Shown here: positions 19,097 to 28,600 of the stretch, in pieces | Numbering within the stretch: position 1 is the stretch's first letter | Layout of the letters: each line of letters starts with the position of its first letter | Notes under the pieces: model-generated | Told to the model about the DNA's origin: nothing | Seen by the model: the letters and a program-made list of their open reading frames with translations, nothing else | The model's database searches: none | Origin: Deltaproteobacteria bacterium | Lineage (GTDB): Bacteria; Myxococcota; JACRCW01; JAFGSX01 | Length of the DNA: 32,639 nucleotides | Assembly (NCBI GenBank): GCA_016934455.1 | Contig: JAFGSX010000011.1 | Location: forward strand, 1 to 32,639 | Direction of reading: 5' to 3' | Made by a program: the position numbers and the translations under genes

Positions 19097-19888
19097 ATGA
19101 CCCGAAAAAGATTGGGAGAAGTGCTTCTCGAGCGGGGGGCCATCGATCAGGACCAGCTCAACTCGGCGCTCGCCTACCAGCGCCAATGGGGCCACCGCCT
19201 GGGCGTCGCCATGGTCGCCAAGGGGTTCATCTCCGAGGGCGTGCTGACCAAGGTCCTGTCCGAGAGCCTCAGCATCCCGATGATCGACCTGGCCGCGGTC
19301 ACCATCGACAAGGAAGCGCTGCGCATGCTGCACGTGAGCGTCTGCGAGGCGCACGACGTCATTCCGGTCAACCTCACGGTCGAAAAGGGCCGCAAGATCC
19401 TGGTGGTCGCCATGAGCGACCCCCTCAACGTGGCCGCCATCGAGGAGATCGAGTTCACCACCAGTTGCACGGTGCGGCCGGTGCTGGCGCAGATCTCGAG
19501 CATCGGTCAGGCGATCCGGCGCTATTACCGCGGCGAGCGGGTGCAGATCGCGCCGCTGCAGTTCAAGCTCGACCAGGGCGCTCACGAGACCATGACCGTG
19601 GTGCGCAAGGGCGGCGAGGAGGAGATGATCCAACTGGCGCCGACCGGTGAAGCGCAAAAAGTGGTCGCGCTGCGCGACGAGGTGACCGATCGCACGGCGC
19701 TGGCCGAGATCGAGGCGGCGCGCCGCATCGGGCGGGCCGGAGCGGCCGCCGCCGCAGCGATATCGCAGATCGACATCGAGCGCATCGACGCGCTGGAGAA
19801 GAAATTCTGGGCCATGATGCGCGTGCTGGCGCGCAAGAACTACATCACCAAGGACGAGTTCCTGGCGGAGCTCTCGCGCACCGAGTAG
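19097..19888 (+). CDS. Stand-alone MshEN protein, likely cyclic di-GMP receptor
   Basis: ATG 19097 was chosen because the conserved domain begins immediately after it; 263 aa. The N-terminus carries the tandem MshEN pattern: RLGEVLLERG (5-14) with Leu21, Leu25 and Gln28, a five-residue spacer, then RLGVAMVAKG (34-43) with Leu50 and Leu54. This spacing is the c-di-GMP-binding signature known from MshE and other T2SS/T4P ATPases. The following part (to about 145) is the rest of the GspE N-terminal domain, including VVAMSDPLNVAAIEEIEF. The ATPase domain that normally follows is missing; instead there is an Ala-rich linker and a C-terminal helix pair (230-263). The final Gln of the second motif is replaced by Ser57. 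It probably acts as a c-di-GMP-responsive adaptor; the partner is unknown. Confidence 0.85.
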   Translation: MTRKRLGEVLLERGAIDQDQLNSALAYQRQWGHRLGVAMVAKGFISEGVLTKVLSESLSIPMIDLAAVTIDKEALRMLHVSVCEAHDVIPVNLTVEKGRKILVVAMSDPLNVAAIEEIEFTTSCTVRPVLAQISSIGQAIRRYYRGERVQIAPLQFKLDQGAHETMTVVRKGGEEEMIQLAPTGEAQKVVALRDEVTDRTALAEIEAARRIGRAGAAAAAAISQIDIERIDALEKKFWAMMRVLARKNYITKDEFLAELSRTE

Positions 19889-19900
19889 GCGTCGCGATCT

Positions 19901-21112
19901 CTACGGGACGGGCTGGGACGCCGCGGGCGGCGGGGCCACCGGCGCGCCCGGGGGCGGCGCCAGGGGGATGGCCCGGGGCGGAGCGGGCGGGCTGGGCTGC
20001 GCGGCCAGTGCCGGCGCGCTGGGCGGTGGCGTGACCGGAATGGCGGCGCCCTGGGGCAGGGCCGGCGTCGAGCTGGGCGCGGGTTCGGTCGGGATCTGGT
20101 AGCTGAGGCCGGGCTCGAGCACCTTGACCTGCGCGTTGCGCCGCATCTCGGCCAGCAGATTGCGGGTGGCCTCACCCTTCTGGATCGCCTTCAGCGTCGC
20201 CAGCACCGACGGTTTGGCCTCCTCGAATGGCCGCTGGCGGCGTTCCTTTTTTTCGAACACCTTGACCACGTGGCAACCGAACGGCGTCTCGATCGGGCCG
20301 ACCACGGAGCCCGGCTTGGCCGCGAACGCGGCGTCCTCGAATTGCTTGACCATGCGGCCGCGCGGGAAGAAGCCCAGGTCGCCGCCGCGCGAAGCGGTCG
20401 GCCCGTCGCTGTGTTCGCTCGCCAGCTTGGCGAAGTCGCCGCCCTTTTTGGCCTCGGCCGTCAGCTTCTTGCACTTGGCGATCTTCTCCTGCTTGACCGG
20501 ATCGGGGTCGGACTCCTGGTACTTGAGCAGGATGTGCGAGGCCTTGATCTGCTCGGGGTCGACGTAGCGCTGCAGGTTCTTCTCGTAGTAGGCCTTGGCG
20601 TCGGTCTCGGCCGGGTCGGAGTCCGGGATCAGCTTGGCGTACAGCCGTTCGCGCAGCAGGGTCTTCTTCAGCTCGCTGCGCAGCTCCTGCTCGGACTGGT
20701 TGGTGCGCTTGAGAAAATCCTGGTAGGCCTGGTCGCTGCCGAAGCGCTTGCGATGGTCGGCGAAGCGCGCCTCGAATTCCTCGTCAGCCAGGGTGACCTG
20801 CTCGGCCTTGGCCTTCTGCACGATCAGCTCGTCCTCGACCAGGCGCCGCAGGATGTTCTCCTTGAGCCGGGTCTCGAGAGCCGGCGGGATGTCGCGGTTG
20901 GCCTGGCGAAAGCGGTCGCGCGTGCGATCGAGCTGCCGTTCGAAGTCGGTGCGCGCGATGGCCACGCCGTTGACCTCTGCGATCGGCGCGCCGGAGGCTG
21001 CCGGCTTGCCGGAGGCCGCTCCATCCTGGGTACCCTTGCTGGGTGGGCACCCGAGCAGCGCCAACAGCACGGCGCTGGCGATCGCGATCGCTGACAGCCG
21101 GTAACAAGCCAT
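19901..21112 (-). CDS. Parvulin-type peptidyl-prolyl isomerase lipoprotein (SurA/PrsA-like)
   Basis: ATG 21112 with a strong AGGAGG site upstream; 403 aa. A lipoprotein signal peptide ends in LLGC (19-22), so Cys22 is the lipidated residue. A SurA-type chaperone region spans about 43-175 (EVNGVAIARTDFERQL..., mostly helical). One rotamase domain lies at about 185-290, with the family blocks IKASHILLKY (189-198), GGDLGFFPRGRMVKQFEDAAF (243-263) and TPFGCHVVKV (276-285). The last 60 residues are a low-complexity Pro/Ala tail, typical of myxobacterial envelope proteins. It should assist folding of exported or outer-membrane proteins in the periplasm. Its stop is 12 bp from the convergent MshEN stop. 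It may have its own transcript; the gap to the kinase at 21308 is divergent. Confidence 0.92.
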   Translation of the reverse strand: MACYRLSAIAIASAVLLALLGCPPSKGTQDGAASGKPAASGAPIAEVNGVAIARTDFERQLDRTRDRFRQANRDIPPALETRLKENILRRLVEDELIVQKAKAEQVTLADEEFEARFADHRKRFGSDQAYQDFLKRTNQSEQELRSELKKTLLRERLYAKLIPDSDPAETDAKAYYEKNLQRYVDPEQIKASHILLKYQESDPDPVKQEKIAKCKKLTAEAKKGGDFAKLASEHSDGPTASRGGDLGFFPRGRMVKQFEDAAFAAKPGSVVGPIETPFGCHVVKVFEKKERRQRPFEEAKPSVLATLKAIQKGEATRNLLAEMRRNAQVKVLEPGLSYQIPTEPAPSSTPALPQGAAIPVTPPPSAPALAAQPSPPAPPRAIPLAPPPGAPVAPPPAASQPVP

Positions 21113-21307
21113 GGATCTCCTCCTCTCGTTCAGAGCCAGGCCACGTCCAGACAAGATGCCCGCTGCGTAGCACTGGCGTCCGGCCCGGGTCAAGGCTCGA
21201 ACCGCGCTGGCGACGGCGGCGGCGCAGCAACCAGCTTGACGGTCTCGACTCGCGCGTGAAAGCCTTGCCTGTCACCGACTCGTCGCGTGCCGTCGCGAGC
21301 AAGGCCG

Positions 21308-22705
21308 ATGCAGCGCCTCTGTCCCTATTGCGAGAAGATGGTCGATCAGGACGGAGACTGCTGTCCGACCTGCGGCGCGCGCCTGGTGCGCGTGATCGAG
21401 CAGTCGCTGGTCGGCGTCGAGATCGACGGCAAGTTCGAGATCAGGGAGCTGCTCGGCAAGGGCGGCCGCGGCGCGGTCTACCTCGCCCGCCAGCGTTCGA
21501 TGGACCGCGAGGTCGCGATCAAGGTGCTGCTGCCGGAATACGCCGCCGACCCGACGTCGATCGCCCGCTTCTACCAGGAGGCGCGCGCGGTCAGCCGGCT
21601 CAGCCACGCCAACTGCATCACGGTCTACGATTTTGGCCAGACCGAGCAGGGGCTGCTCTACATCGTGATGGAGTACCTGCGCGGCGAGCCGCTGACCCGG
21701 GTGGTCAAGGAGCAGGCGCCGCTGCCGCTCGTGCGCGCCGTGCACATCGCGATCCAGATCTGCGATGCGCTGGCCGAGGCGCACGAGAAGGGGATCGTGC
21801 ACCGCGACCTCAAGCTGGGCAACGTGGTGCTGGTGCCCCAGCACGGCAACCCCGATTTCGTCAAGGTGCTCGACTTTGGCCTGGCCAAGGTGGCGCGCGC
21901 CGACGGCGAGAAGGCGCTCACCGCGACCGGCACCATCTCGGGCACTCCTTATTACATGAGTCCCGAGCAGGTGCTCGGTGAGATCATCGACCTGCGCAGC
22001 GATCTCTACTCGCTGGGCGTGATGCTGTTCGAGATGCTGACCCGCCAGCGCCTGTTCAAGGCCGACACCGACAATGCGCTGATGCTCAAGCACGTCACCG
22101 ATCCGGTGCCGCGCCTGGACCAGGTGGTGCCCGAGCTGGTGTTTCCACCGGCCGTCGATCGGTTGCTGGCGCGCGCGCTGGCAAAGAAGCGCGAGCAGCG
22201 GCCGGCCAGCGCGACCGAGTTCAAGCGCGAGCTGCTGGCTCTGCTCGATCCCGAGACCGACCGCGCGACCATGCCCGCGCTGTCGTTCGAGCGGGCACTG
22301 GCGAGGACGGAGCCGCTGCTGCCCGTCTCTCGGCCCGATCTGCCGCGGGTCGAGAGCTCCACGAGTCCGACGGAGTCACTGCCGGCGCCGGGCCGACGGC
22401 GCTGGCCGCTGTTGTTGCTCGCGGTCGCGATCGCGCTCGGCGGGCTGCTCGCGATCGCGCTGTCGCTGCGCGACGGAGAGACAACCAGCCAGCCGACGCC
22501 GGTCGCCGACGCCGCAGTCCCGGTGACCACGCCGCCGATACCGGCTGACGCCTCGCCGGTGGACTCCGCCCCGGCGGCGACGCTGCCGGCGCCGGTCCCC
22601 GACGCTGGCCTGCCGCCGCAGGCGAGAAAGCCCGGCAAAAAACCCAAAACGGTCATCCCCAAAAAAGCGCCGGATGGTAAAAGGCGCTTGTTGCCCATCG
22701 AGTGA
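21308..22705 (+). CDS. Membrane Ser/Thr protein kinase with N-terminal zinc ribbon
   Basis: ATG 21308 was chosen at the zinc ribbon; an in-frame start at 21287 would add seven residues. 465 aa. Cys5-x2-Cys8 and Cys19-x2-Cys22 form a zinc ribbon (CPYC...CPTC). The kinase domain spans about 43-313: glycine loop LGKGGRGAVY (49-58), Lys72, Glu91, HRDLKLGN (165-172), DFG (189-191), SPE (218-220). One membrane helix (about 366-386) is followed by a Pro/Ala-rich outer tail ending in basic residues. All catalytic residues are present. The layout, with kinase in the cytoplasm and an unstructured tail outside, is common in Myxococcota. It could supply phospho-threonine marks read by the FHA activator at 14515, but nothing in the sequence proves that. 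Confidence 0.92.
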   Translation: MQRLCPYCEKMVDQDGDCCPTCGARLVRVIEQSLVGVEIDGKFEIRELLGKGGRGAVYLARQRSMDREVAIKVLLPEYAADPTSIARFYQEARAVSRLSHANCITVYDFGQTEQGLLYIVMEYLRGEPLTRVVKEQAPLPLVRAVHIAIQICDALAEAHEKGIVHRDLKLGNVVLVPQHGNPDFVKVLDFGLAKVARADGEKALTATGTISGTPYYMSPEQVLGEIIDLRSDLYSLGVMLFEMLTRQRLFKADTDNALMLKHVTDPVPRLDQVVPELVFPPAVDRLLARALAKKREQRPASATEFKRELLALLDPETDRATMPALSFERALARTEPLLPVSRPDLPRVESSTSPTESLPAPGRRRWPLLLLAVAIALGGLLAIALSLRDGETTSQPTPVADAAVPVTTPPIPADASPVDSAPAATLPAPVPDAGLPPQARKPGKKPKTVIPKKAPDGKRRLLPIE

Positions 22706-22734
22706 ATCTGAGACGAGCGGTACCCGTTGCCCTG

Positions 22735-24084
22735 CTACTTCGGCGCGTCGCCCGGCGGCATCTCGAACGGAAGCTGCGAACCGCCGTCGACCCAGGCCTC
22801 GCCCTCGCCCAGAAGCTGCAGCATCGGTGGCGAGGCCGCGCTGCGCGGGCCGGGCGGAGCCACCCGCGGCAGCACCTTGCCGGCAAAGGCCAGCAGCGAC
22901 GAGGCCAGCACCAGAGCCGGCACGCCGAGCGCGATGCGCAGCCGGGCCGGCCGGCGGTCCGCGGTCATCACCAGTTGGCCCTGGCCGCGGACCCGCAGCA
23001 GCGAGAGCAAAGCGCCGTCGGGCATGGTGAGCTGGCCGGTCTCGTGGCGGCAGACGCCGAGCAGCGCCAGCAGCCTCGGCTCGACCACGAACAGCTCGCC
23101 GTCGAGAGCGGCGGTGACCGCGCTGTGCTCGTCGATGCGCATCAGCGCGGTGCCGGTCCCCTGCACCGCCAGGATCGGCTGGTTGCCGCCGAGCGGCTCG
23201 CCGGTCTCGGTTCCCCGCTGCCGCCTGAAGGCGGGCTGCGAGGTCAGGTCGCCGAAGCGGCCGACCCAGCGGTCGGCCCGCAGCAGCGCTTGCCCGTCGA
23301 TGCGCACCAGCACCATGCCGTCGAGCAGGTTGACCTGTGCCGTCGACTCGAGCGGGGCGACCGATCCCAGGTCGACGACCGCGGCGGTGGGCGCATCGGC
23401 GTTGCGCGGAATGTCCGAGCTGATCATGGTCGGCGCGATCGCGGTCTGGGCGGCGGCCGCGGCGGTCTCGGCAGCGGCCACGGCGGCGACCGCCGCCAGC
23501 GCCGGATTCTCGTCGGTCGAGGTCGGCTCGGGACCGGCCGGCTCTCCATCGGGTGCGGCTCCGCGCTTATTGGTCTCCCCCGCCACGCGCCCGCCGTGCC
23601 GCCGCAGCATCTCCTCGGCGGCCTTGTGGTTGCCGCCCTGCGCGTAGGCGCGCGCCGCCGTCCGCCACTCCCGGAGCTGCTCGTAGACCAGGCCCAGGTA
23701 GTTCTGGGCGCGCGCGTGGCGGGGATCGCGGCTGACGATGGCGAGCAACCGGTCGCGCGCCGTCTCGACCTTGCCGGCCTTGAGCTGCACCAGCGCCAGG
23801 TTGAGCGAGATGGCGTTCTCGTCGGGAAACCGCGCCACCAGCTTCTCGAATAGCTGCAGCGCGCGATCGAGATCGTTGGCCTTGAAGTACGACAGGCCGA
23901 GCAGGTTCTGGACGTTGGCGTCGTCGGGACGCTGTACCAGCGCCCGCTCGAGGCAGGCGCAGGCCTCGGCCGCGTTGCCGGCGCGCAGGTGCTCGCTGCC
24001 CAGCGCGACCAGCGTCGCGTAGCCACCGTCAGGATCGGCGCGCCACGCCTGATCTAGCGCCGTGATCTCGGTGGTCTGGATCAC
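22735..24084 (-). CDS. TPR-repeat protein with C-terminal AIM24-like region and a membrane segment
   Basis: 449 aa from a GTG at 24084 with AGGAGG 5 bp before it; an ATG slightly upstream is out of frame. Residues 19-160 form four TPR-like helical repeats (for example NLLGLSYFKANDLDRALQLFEKL region, 60-82). An Ala/Pro/Thr-rich linker (170-235) follows. Residues about 250-375 are beta-rich, with NLLDGMVLVRIDGQALL and VQGTGTALMRIDEHSAV, reminiscent of AIM24/TRAP-like folds; this assignment is tentative. A hydrophobic run at about 385-402 is probably a transmembrane helix near the C-terminus. It starts 22 bp after the pyruvate kinase stop, so the two are likely co-transcribed. TPRs suggest a protein-interaction scaffold on the cytoplasmic face; no specific function is recognised. 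Confidence 0.82.
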   Translation of the reverse strand: MIQTTEITALDQAWRADPDGGYATLVALGSEHLRAGNAAEACACLERALVQRPDDANVQNLLGLSYFKANDLDRALQLFEKLVARFPDENAISLNLALVQLKAGKVETARDRLLAIVSRDPRHARAQNYLGLVYEQLREWRTAARAYAQGGNHKAAEEMLRRHGGRVAGETNKRGAAPDGEPAGPEPTSTDENPALAAVAAVAAAETAAAAAQTAIAPTMISSDIPRNADAPTAAVVDLGSVAPLESTAQVNLLDGMVLVRIDGQALLRADRWVGRFGDLTSQPAFRRQRGTETGEPLGGNQPILAVQGTGTALMRIDEHSAVTAALDGELFVVEPRLLALLGVCRHETGQLTMPDGALLSLLRVRGQGQLVMTADRRPARLRIALGVPALVLASSLLAFAGKVLPRVAPPGPRSAASPPMLQLLGEGEAWVDGGSQLPFEMPPGDAPK

Positions 24085-24106
24085 GCCATCCTCCTGCCGC
24101 GGATAC

Positions 24107-25525
24107 TTACACTGCCCCGCCGACGCTTCGCAACTTGAGCGTGTCGGTGCGCGAGAACGAGCCCCGCTCCATCCCGAACGTGATCGCGATGTTCTGGCCC
24201 GGCCGCACGAGCTGGCGCTGCAGCAAAAGCTGCTCGGCCTGTGCCACCAGGCCGTCGACGCTGTCGACCCAAGCGCTTTGCAGCGGCAGCACGCCCCAGT
24301 GCAGGGCCAGCCGGTTGAGCACGCGCGGGTGGCGCGACAGGGCGACGATCGCCGCGCGCGGCCTGAACTCGCTGACCACGCTGGCCGAGTGGCCGGTCTC
24401 CGAGTAGACCGCGATCGCGGCCAGCTCCATGTCGCTTGCGGCGCGCACCGCGGCGTCGGCGACCGCGGTCGAGAAGGAGGCCTCGGTCTCGAGCTGCGGC
24501 GGCGCCAGCGATGCGTAGAGCTCGCTCGATTCGACCTCGCGGATGATGGCGTCCATCTGGCGCAGCGCCTCGACCGGGTAGTCGCCCGCCGCGGTCTCGC
24601 CCGAGAGCATCACCGCGTCGGTGCCGTCGAGGATCGCGTTGGCGACGTCCGAGACCTCGGCCCGCGTCGGCGTCGGGCTGTGCGTCATCGACTCGAGCAT
24701 CTGGGTGGCGGTGATCACCGCCTTGCCGCGGCGGTTGGTGGCGACGATGAGCCGCTTCTGGAGCAGCGGCACCTTCTCCTGGCCCGCCTCGACGCCCAGG
24801 TCGCCGCGCGCCACCATGATGCCGTCGGCGACGTCGAGGATCGCGTCCAGGTCTACCAGCGCCTCCGGTTTCTCGATCTTGGCGATCACCGGGATGTCGC
24901 CGGCGGCGGCCTTGGCCTGCGCCACGTCGGCGGCGCGGCGCACGAATGAGAGCGCGAAGTAGTCGACCCCGAGCGCCGCCGCGAAGCGCAGGTCATCGAG
25001 ATCCTTGGCGGTCAGCGCCGGGGCCGACAGCCTGGCGCCCGGCAGGTTGAGCCCCTTTTTGCTGGTGAGCTGCCCGCCGACCACCACCTCGCACACCAGC
25101 GCGTCGGGCCGGGGCTCGATCGCCCGCAGCTCGATCCGGCCGTCGTCGACGAGCAACCGGTCCCCCGGCCGCAGGTCGCGCGACAGCGGCTCGTAGCTGC
25201 AACCGACTCGCTGCGCGTCGCCGACGAAGCCGGGGTCGGCGCCGACCGCGATCTCGAGACGATGGCCGCGCTCGAGCGTCACCCCGCCCTCGCGCACCTG
25301 ACCGAGCCTCAGCTTGGGCCCGCACAGATCGGCCAGCACCGCCACGTGGCGGCCGGCTTCGGCCGCCGCCGCGCGCACGCGCTGGAACAGCGCGGCGTGG
25401 TCGTCGTGCGTGCCGTGCGAGAAGTTGAGTCGGGCGACGTCGAGCCCGGCGGCGACGAGCTGGCCGATCCGGTCGGCGCTGCTGCTGGCTGGCCCGAGCG
25501 TGGCGACGATCTTGGCTTTGCGCAC
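24107..25525 (-). CDS. pyk: Pyruvate kinase
   Basis: GTG 25525 was chosen because GGGAGG lies 5 bp upstream and the protein then starts VRKAKIVATLGPAS, the normal N-terminus of the family; 472 aa, the usual length. It converts phosphoenolpyruvate and ADP to pyruvate and ATP in the last step of glycolysis in the cytoplasm. Visible motifs: NFSHG (early substrate site), LCGPKLRLG, the signature IPVIAKIEKPEAL with the catalytic Lys, MVARGDLGVE (Mg2+ binding), TATQMLESM and SGETAAGDYP. The allosteric C-domain is present and ends RSVGGAV. It is divergent from metH with 118 bp between the starts and is followed by the TPR gene. Confidence 0.97.
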   Translation of the reverse strand: MRKAKIVATLGPASSSADRIGQLVAAGLDVARLNFSHGTHDDHAALFQRVRAAAAEAGRHVAVLADLCGPKLRLGQVREGGVTLERGHRLEIAVGADPGFVGDAQRVGCSYEPLSRDLRPGDRLLVDDGRIELRAIEPRPDALVCEVVVGGQLTSKKGLNLPGARLSAPALTAKDLDDLRFAAALGVDYFALSFVRRAADVAQAKAAAGDIPVIAKIEKPEALVDLDAILDVADGIMVARGDLGVEAGQEKVPLLQKRLIVATNRRGKAVITATQMLESMTHSPTPTRAEVSDVANAILDGTDAVMLSGETAAGDYPVEALRQMDAIIREVESSELYASLAPPQLETEASFSTAVADAAVRAASDMELAAIAVYSETGHSASVVSEFRPRAAIVALSRHPRVLNRLALHWGVLPLQSAWVDSVDGLVAQAEQLLLQRQLVRPGQNIAITFGMERGSFSRTDTLKLRSVGGAV

Positions 25526-25643
25526 GGTGACCTCCCGACCGCTTCGGCGGCGACCTACCATAGCGCGAAAGCCGGCCGCGGTGCAGATCAGCGCTCGTCA
25601 CCTGGTGCCACGACGGCGTATGCTTCCGCGGAGAGGTGGGTGG

Positions 25644-28600
25644 ATGGATTTTCGCGACCGGCTGCGGCAAGGGGTGGTGGTGTTCGACGGTGCCGTGGGT
25701 ACCCAGATCCAGGCGCTGGCGCTGCCGCCGTCCTCGTGGCGAGGCCGCGAGGGTTGTCACGAGTGGCTCAACCTGATCGCCCCGGAAGCGATCCAGCGCA
25801 TTCACGAGGCCTACCTGGACGCCGGGGCCGACGTGGTCGAGACCAACACCTTTGGCGCCAACGCCAGCGCGCTCGTCGAGTACGGCCTGGCCGACCGGAT
25901 CGAGGAGATCAACCGCGCGGCGGCGGCGATCGCGCGCCGGGCCGTGGCCAGCCGCGGCGCGGGACCACCGCGATTCGTCGCCGGATCCATCGGGCCGGGC
26001 ACCAAGCTGGCGTCGCTGGGGCAGGTCGGGTTCGCGGCGCTGCACGCCTCGTACCTGGCGCAGGTGACCGGCCTGGTGGCGGGCGGCGTCGACCTGCTGC
26101 TGATCGAGACGGTGCAGGATCCGCTGCAGCTCAAGGCCGCGCTGCTGGCCGCGCGCGACGCGCTGGCCGCCGCCGGCCGCGATCTCCCGATCGCGGTGTC
26201 GGTCACGGTCGAGCCCAACGGCGCGCTGCTGGTCGGCACCGAGATCGGCGCCGTGCTCGCCATCGTCGAGCCCTTCGCGGTCGCCGCGCTCGGCATCAAT
26301 TGCTCGACCGGGCCCGAGCCGATGCAGCCTCACCTGCACCAGCTCTGCGCGCAGTTCGGGGGACCGGTGCTGGTGCAGCCCAATGCCGGCATGCCGGTCC
26401 ACGTCGACGGCGCGGTGAGCTATCCGCTGGCCGCCGAGCCATTCGCTGCCGCGCTCGCCCGTTTCGTCGCCGAGGAGGGGGTCTCGATCGTCGGCGGCTG
26501 TTGCGGCACCACGCCGGCTCACATCGCGGCGCTGGCGCAGGCGGTGCGCCGGGTGTCGCGCGCACCGCTCTCACCCTCGGCGGAGCCGGCGCTGGCCAGT
26601 CTGTTCCGGGCCCAGCCGCTGCGCCAGAACCCGCCGCCCTTTCTGGTCGGTGAACGCGCCAACGCCAACGGCAGCCGCGAGTTCAAGCAGCGGCTGCTGG
26701 CCGAGGACTGGGAAGGGGCGGTGGCGGTGGCGCGCGGCCAGGAGGCGCGGGCGCACGCGGTCGACCTGTGCGTCGCCATCGCCGGCCGGGACGAGCAACG
26801 CGATATGGCCAGCGCGGTCGAGCGCATCGCGCGCCAGGTGACCCTGCCCCTGGTGATCGACTCGACCGATCTGGGCGCGATCCAGATCGCGCTCGAGCGC
26901 TACGGCGGGCGGCCGCTGATCAACTCGGTCAATCTGGAGGGGGGCGAGGAGCGCGCGCTCGCTGTCTGTCGCCTGGCCAGGCGCCACGGCGCGGCGCTGG
27001 TGGCGCTGACCATCGACGAGCAGGGCATGGCGCTCGACGTCGAGCGCAAGCTGGCGGTGGCGCATCGCCTGCTCGCGCTGGCGGTCGAGCGCTGTGGCCT
27101 GCGGCCGCAGGACCTGGTCCTCGATGCCCTGACCTTGACCCTGGCCAGCGGCGATCCGGCGCTGCGCGACGCCGGCCGCAACACGCTGCAGGCGGTGCGC
27201 CGGATCAAGCAGGAGCTGCCCGGCGTCATGACGCTGCTCGGCGTCTCCAACATCTCGTTCGGGCTCGACCCGGCCGCGCGCGACGTGCTCAACTCGGTGT
27301 TCCTCGCCCGGGCGGTGCAGGTCGGCCTCGACCTGGCGATCGTCAACAGCGAGCGCATCGTACCGCTGTACCAGATCGCGCCCGCCGATCAGGAGCTGGC
27401 ACAGGACTTGATCGACAACCGGGGCGATGATCCGCTGCGCCGCTACATCGATAACTTCGCGGCGCGCGGCAGACAGCCGCGGCCGGCCGCAGCGGTCTCC
27501 GCCACCTCGCTCGAGGAGCGCATCCAGGCCTGCGTCGTCGACGGCAGCCGGGCCGGCCTGACCGAGCTGCTCGATCAGCAGCTTGCGCGCAGCGCGGCGC
27601 TCGAGATCATCGACCGGCTGCTGGTGCCGGCGATGAAGCGGGTCGGCGAGCTGTTCTCCACCGGTCAGATGCAGCTACCGTTCGTGCTGCAGGCGGCTGA
27701 GGTGATGAAGGCCGCGGTTGACCATCTGGGGCCGCACCTCGAGCGCGGCGCGCGGGAGGCTCCGATCACGCTGGTGCTGGCCACGGTGCGAGGAGACGTC
27801 CACGACGTGGGTAAGAACCTGGTCGACATCATCGTCGCCAACAACGGCTACCGGGTCTGCAACCTGGGCATCAACTGCGACATCGGGAGCGTGCTGGCCA
27901 AGGCGCAGGAGGTCGGCGCCGACGCCATCGGCCTCAGCGGTCTGCTCGTCAAGTCGACGGTGGTGATGCGCGAGTACCTGCAGGAGATGGAGCGCCGCGG
28001 CCTGCGCCTTCCGGTGCTGCTGGGCGGGGCGGCGCTGACCGCCGGTTTCGTCGACGAGCACTGCGCCTCCGTCTACGGCGCGCCGGTGGTCTACTGCGCC
28101 GACGCCTTTGCCGGGCTGCAGGCGCTGGAACAGCTCGCGGCCGGCACGCTGGAGGACGCGGTGCTGGCCGCACGCGTTAGGCGCTGGTCCCGGCCGCGGA
28201 TCCCCGTGGGACCGGCGGCTGGCGATACGCTCGCACCGACGCTGCGGCCGGTGGCGATTCCGACACCGCCATTCTGGGGCGACCGTATCGTCGACGACAT
28301 CGCGCTCGGCGACGTCTTTCGCCTGCTCGATATCGAAGTCATCATCCGCAGCCGCTGGGGTTATCGCCGCGGAAGGTTGAGCGAGGAAGCACACCAGGCC
28401 CAGCTCCGCCAGCAGGTGGTGCCGCAGCTCGAAGAGCTGTGGCAGCGGTGCGCGGCCGATCACCTGATCGAGCCGCGCGTGGTCTACGGTTACTATCCAT
28501 GCCGCAGCCAGGGCGACCAGCTTGTCATATATCGCCCGGGTACCAGCGATGAGTGGTCGCGTCTGGATTTTCCGAGGCAGCGCAAGCCGCCGCACCGCTG

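Noticed and set aside
18316-19143. Minus-strand open frame longer than the HTH protein in the same place
   Set aside because: The translation is Arg/Pro-rich without motifs, whereas the other frame has a ribosome site, sensible composition and an HTH.
25526-25643. Cobalamin or SAM riboswitch in the pyk-metH gap
   Set aside because: The gap is only 118 bp and shows no conserved B12-box-like or SAM-box-like sequence that I can see.
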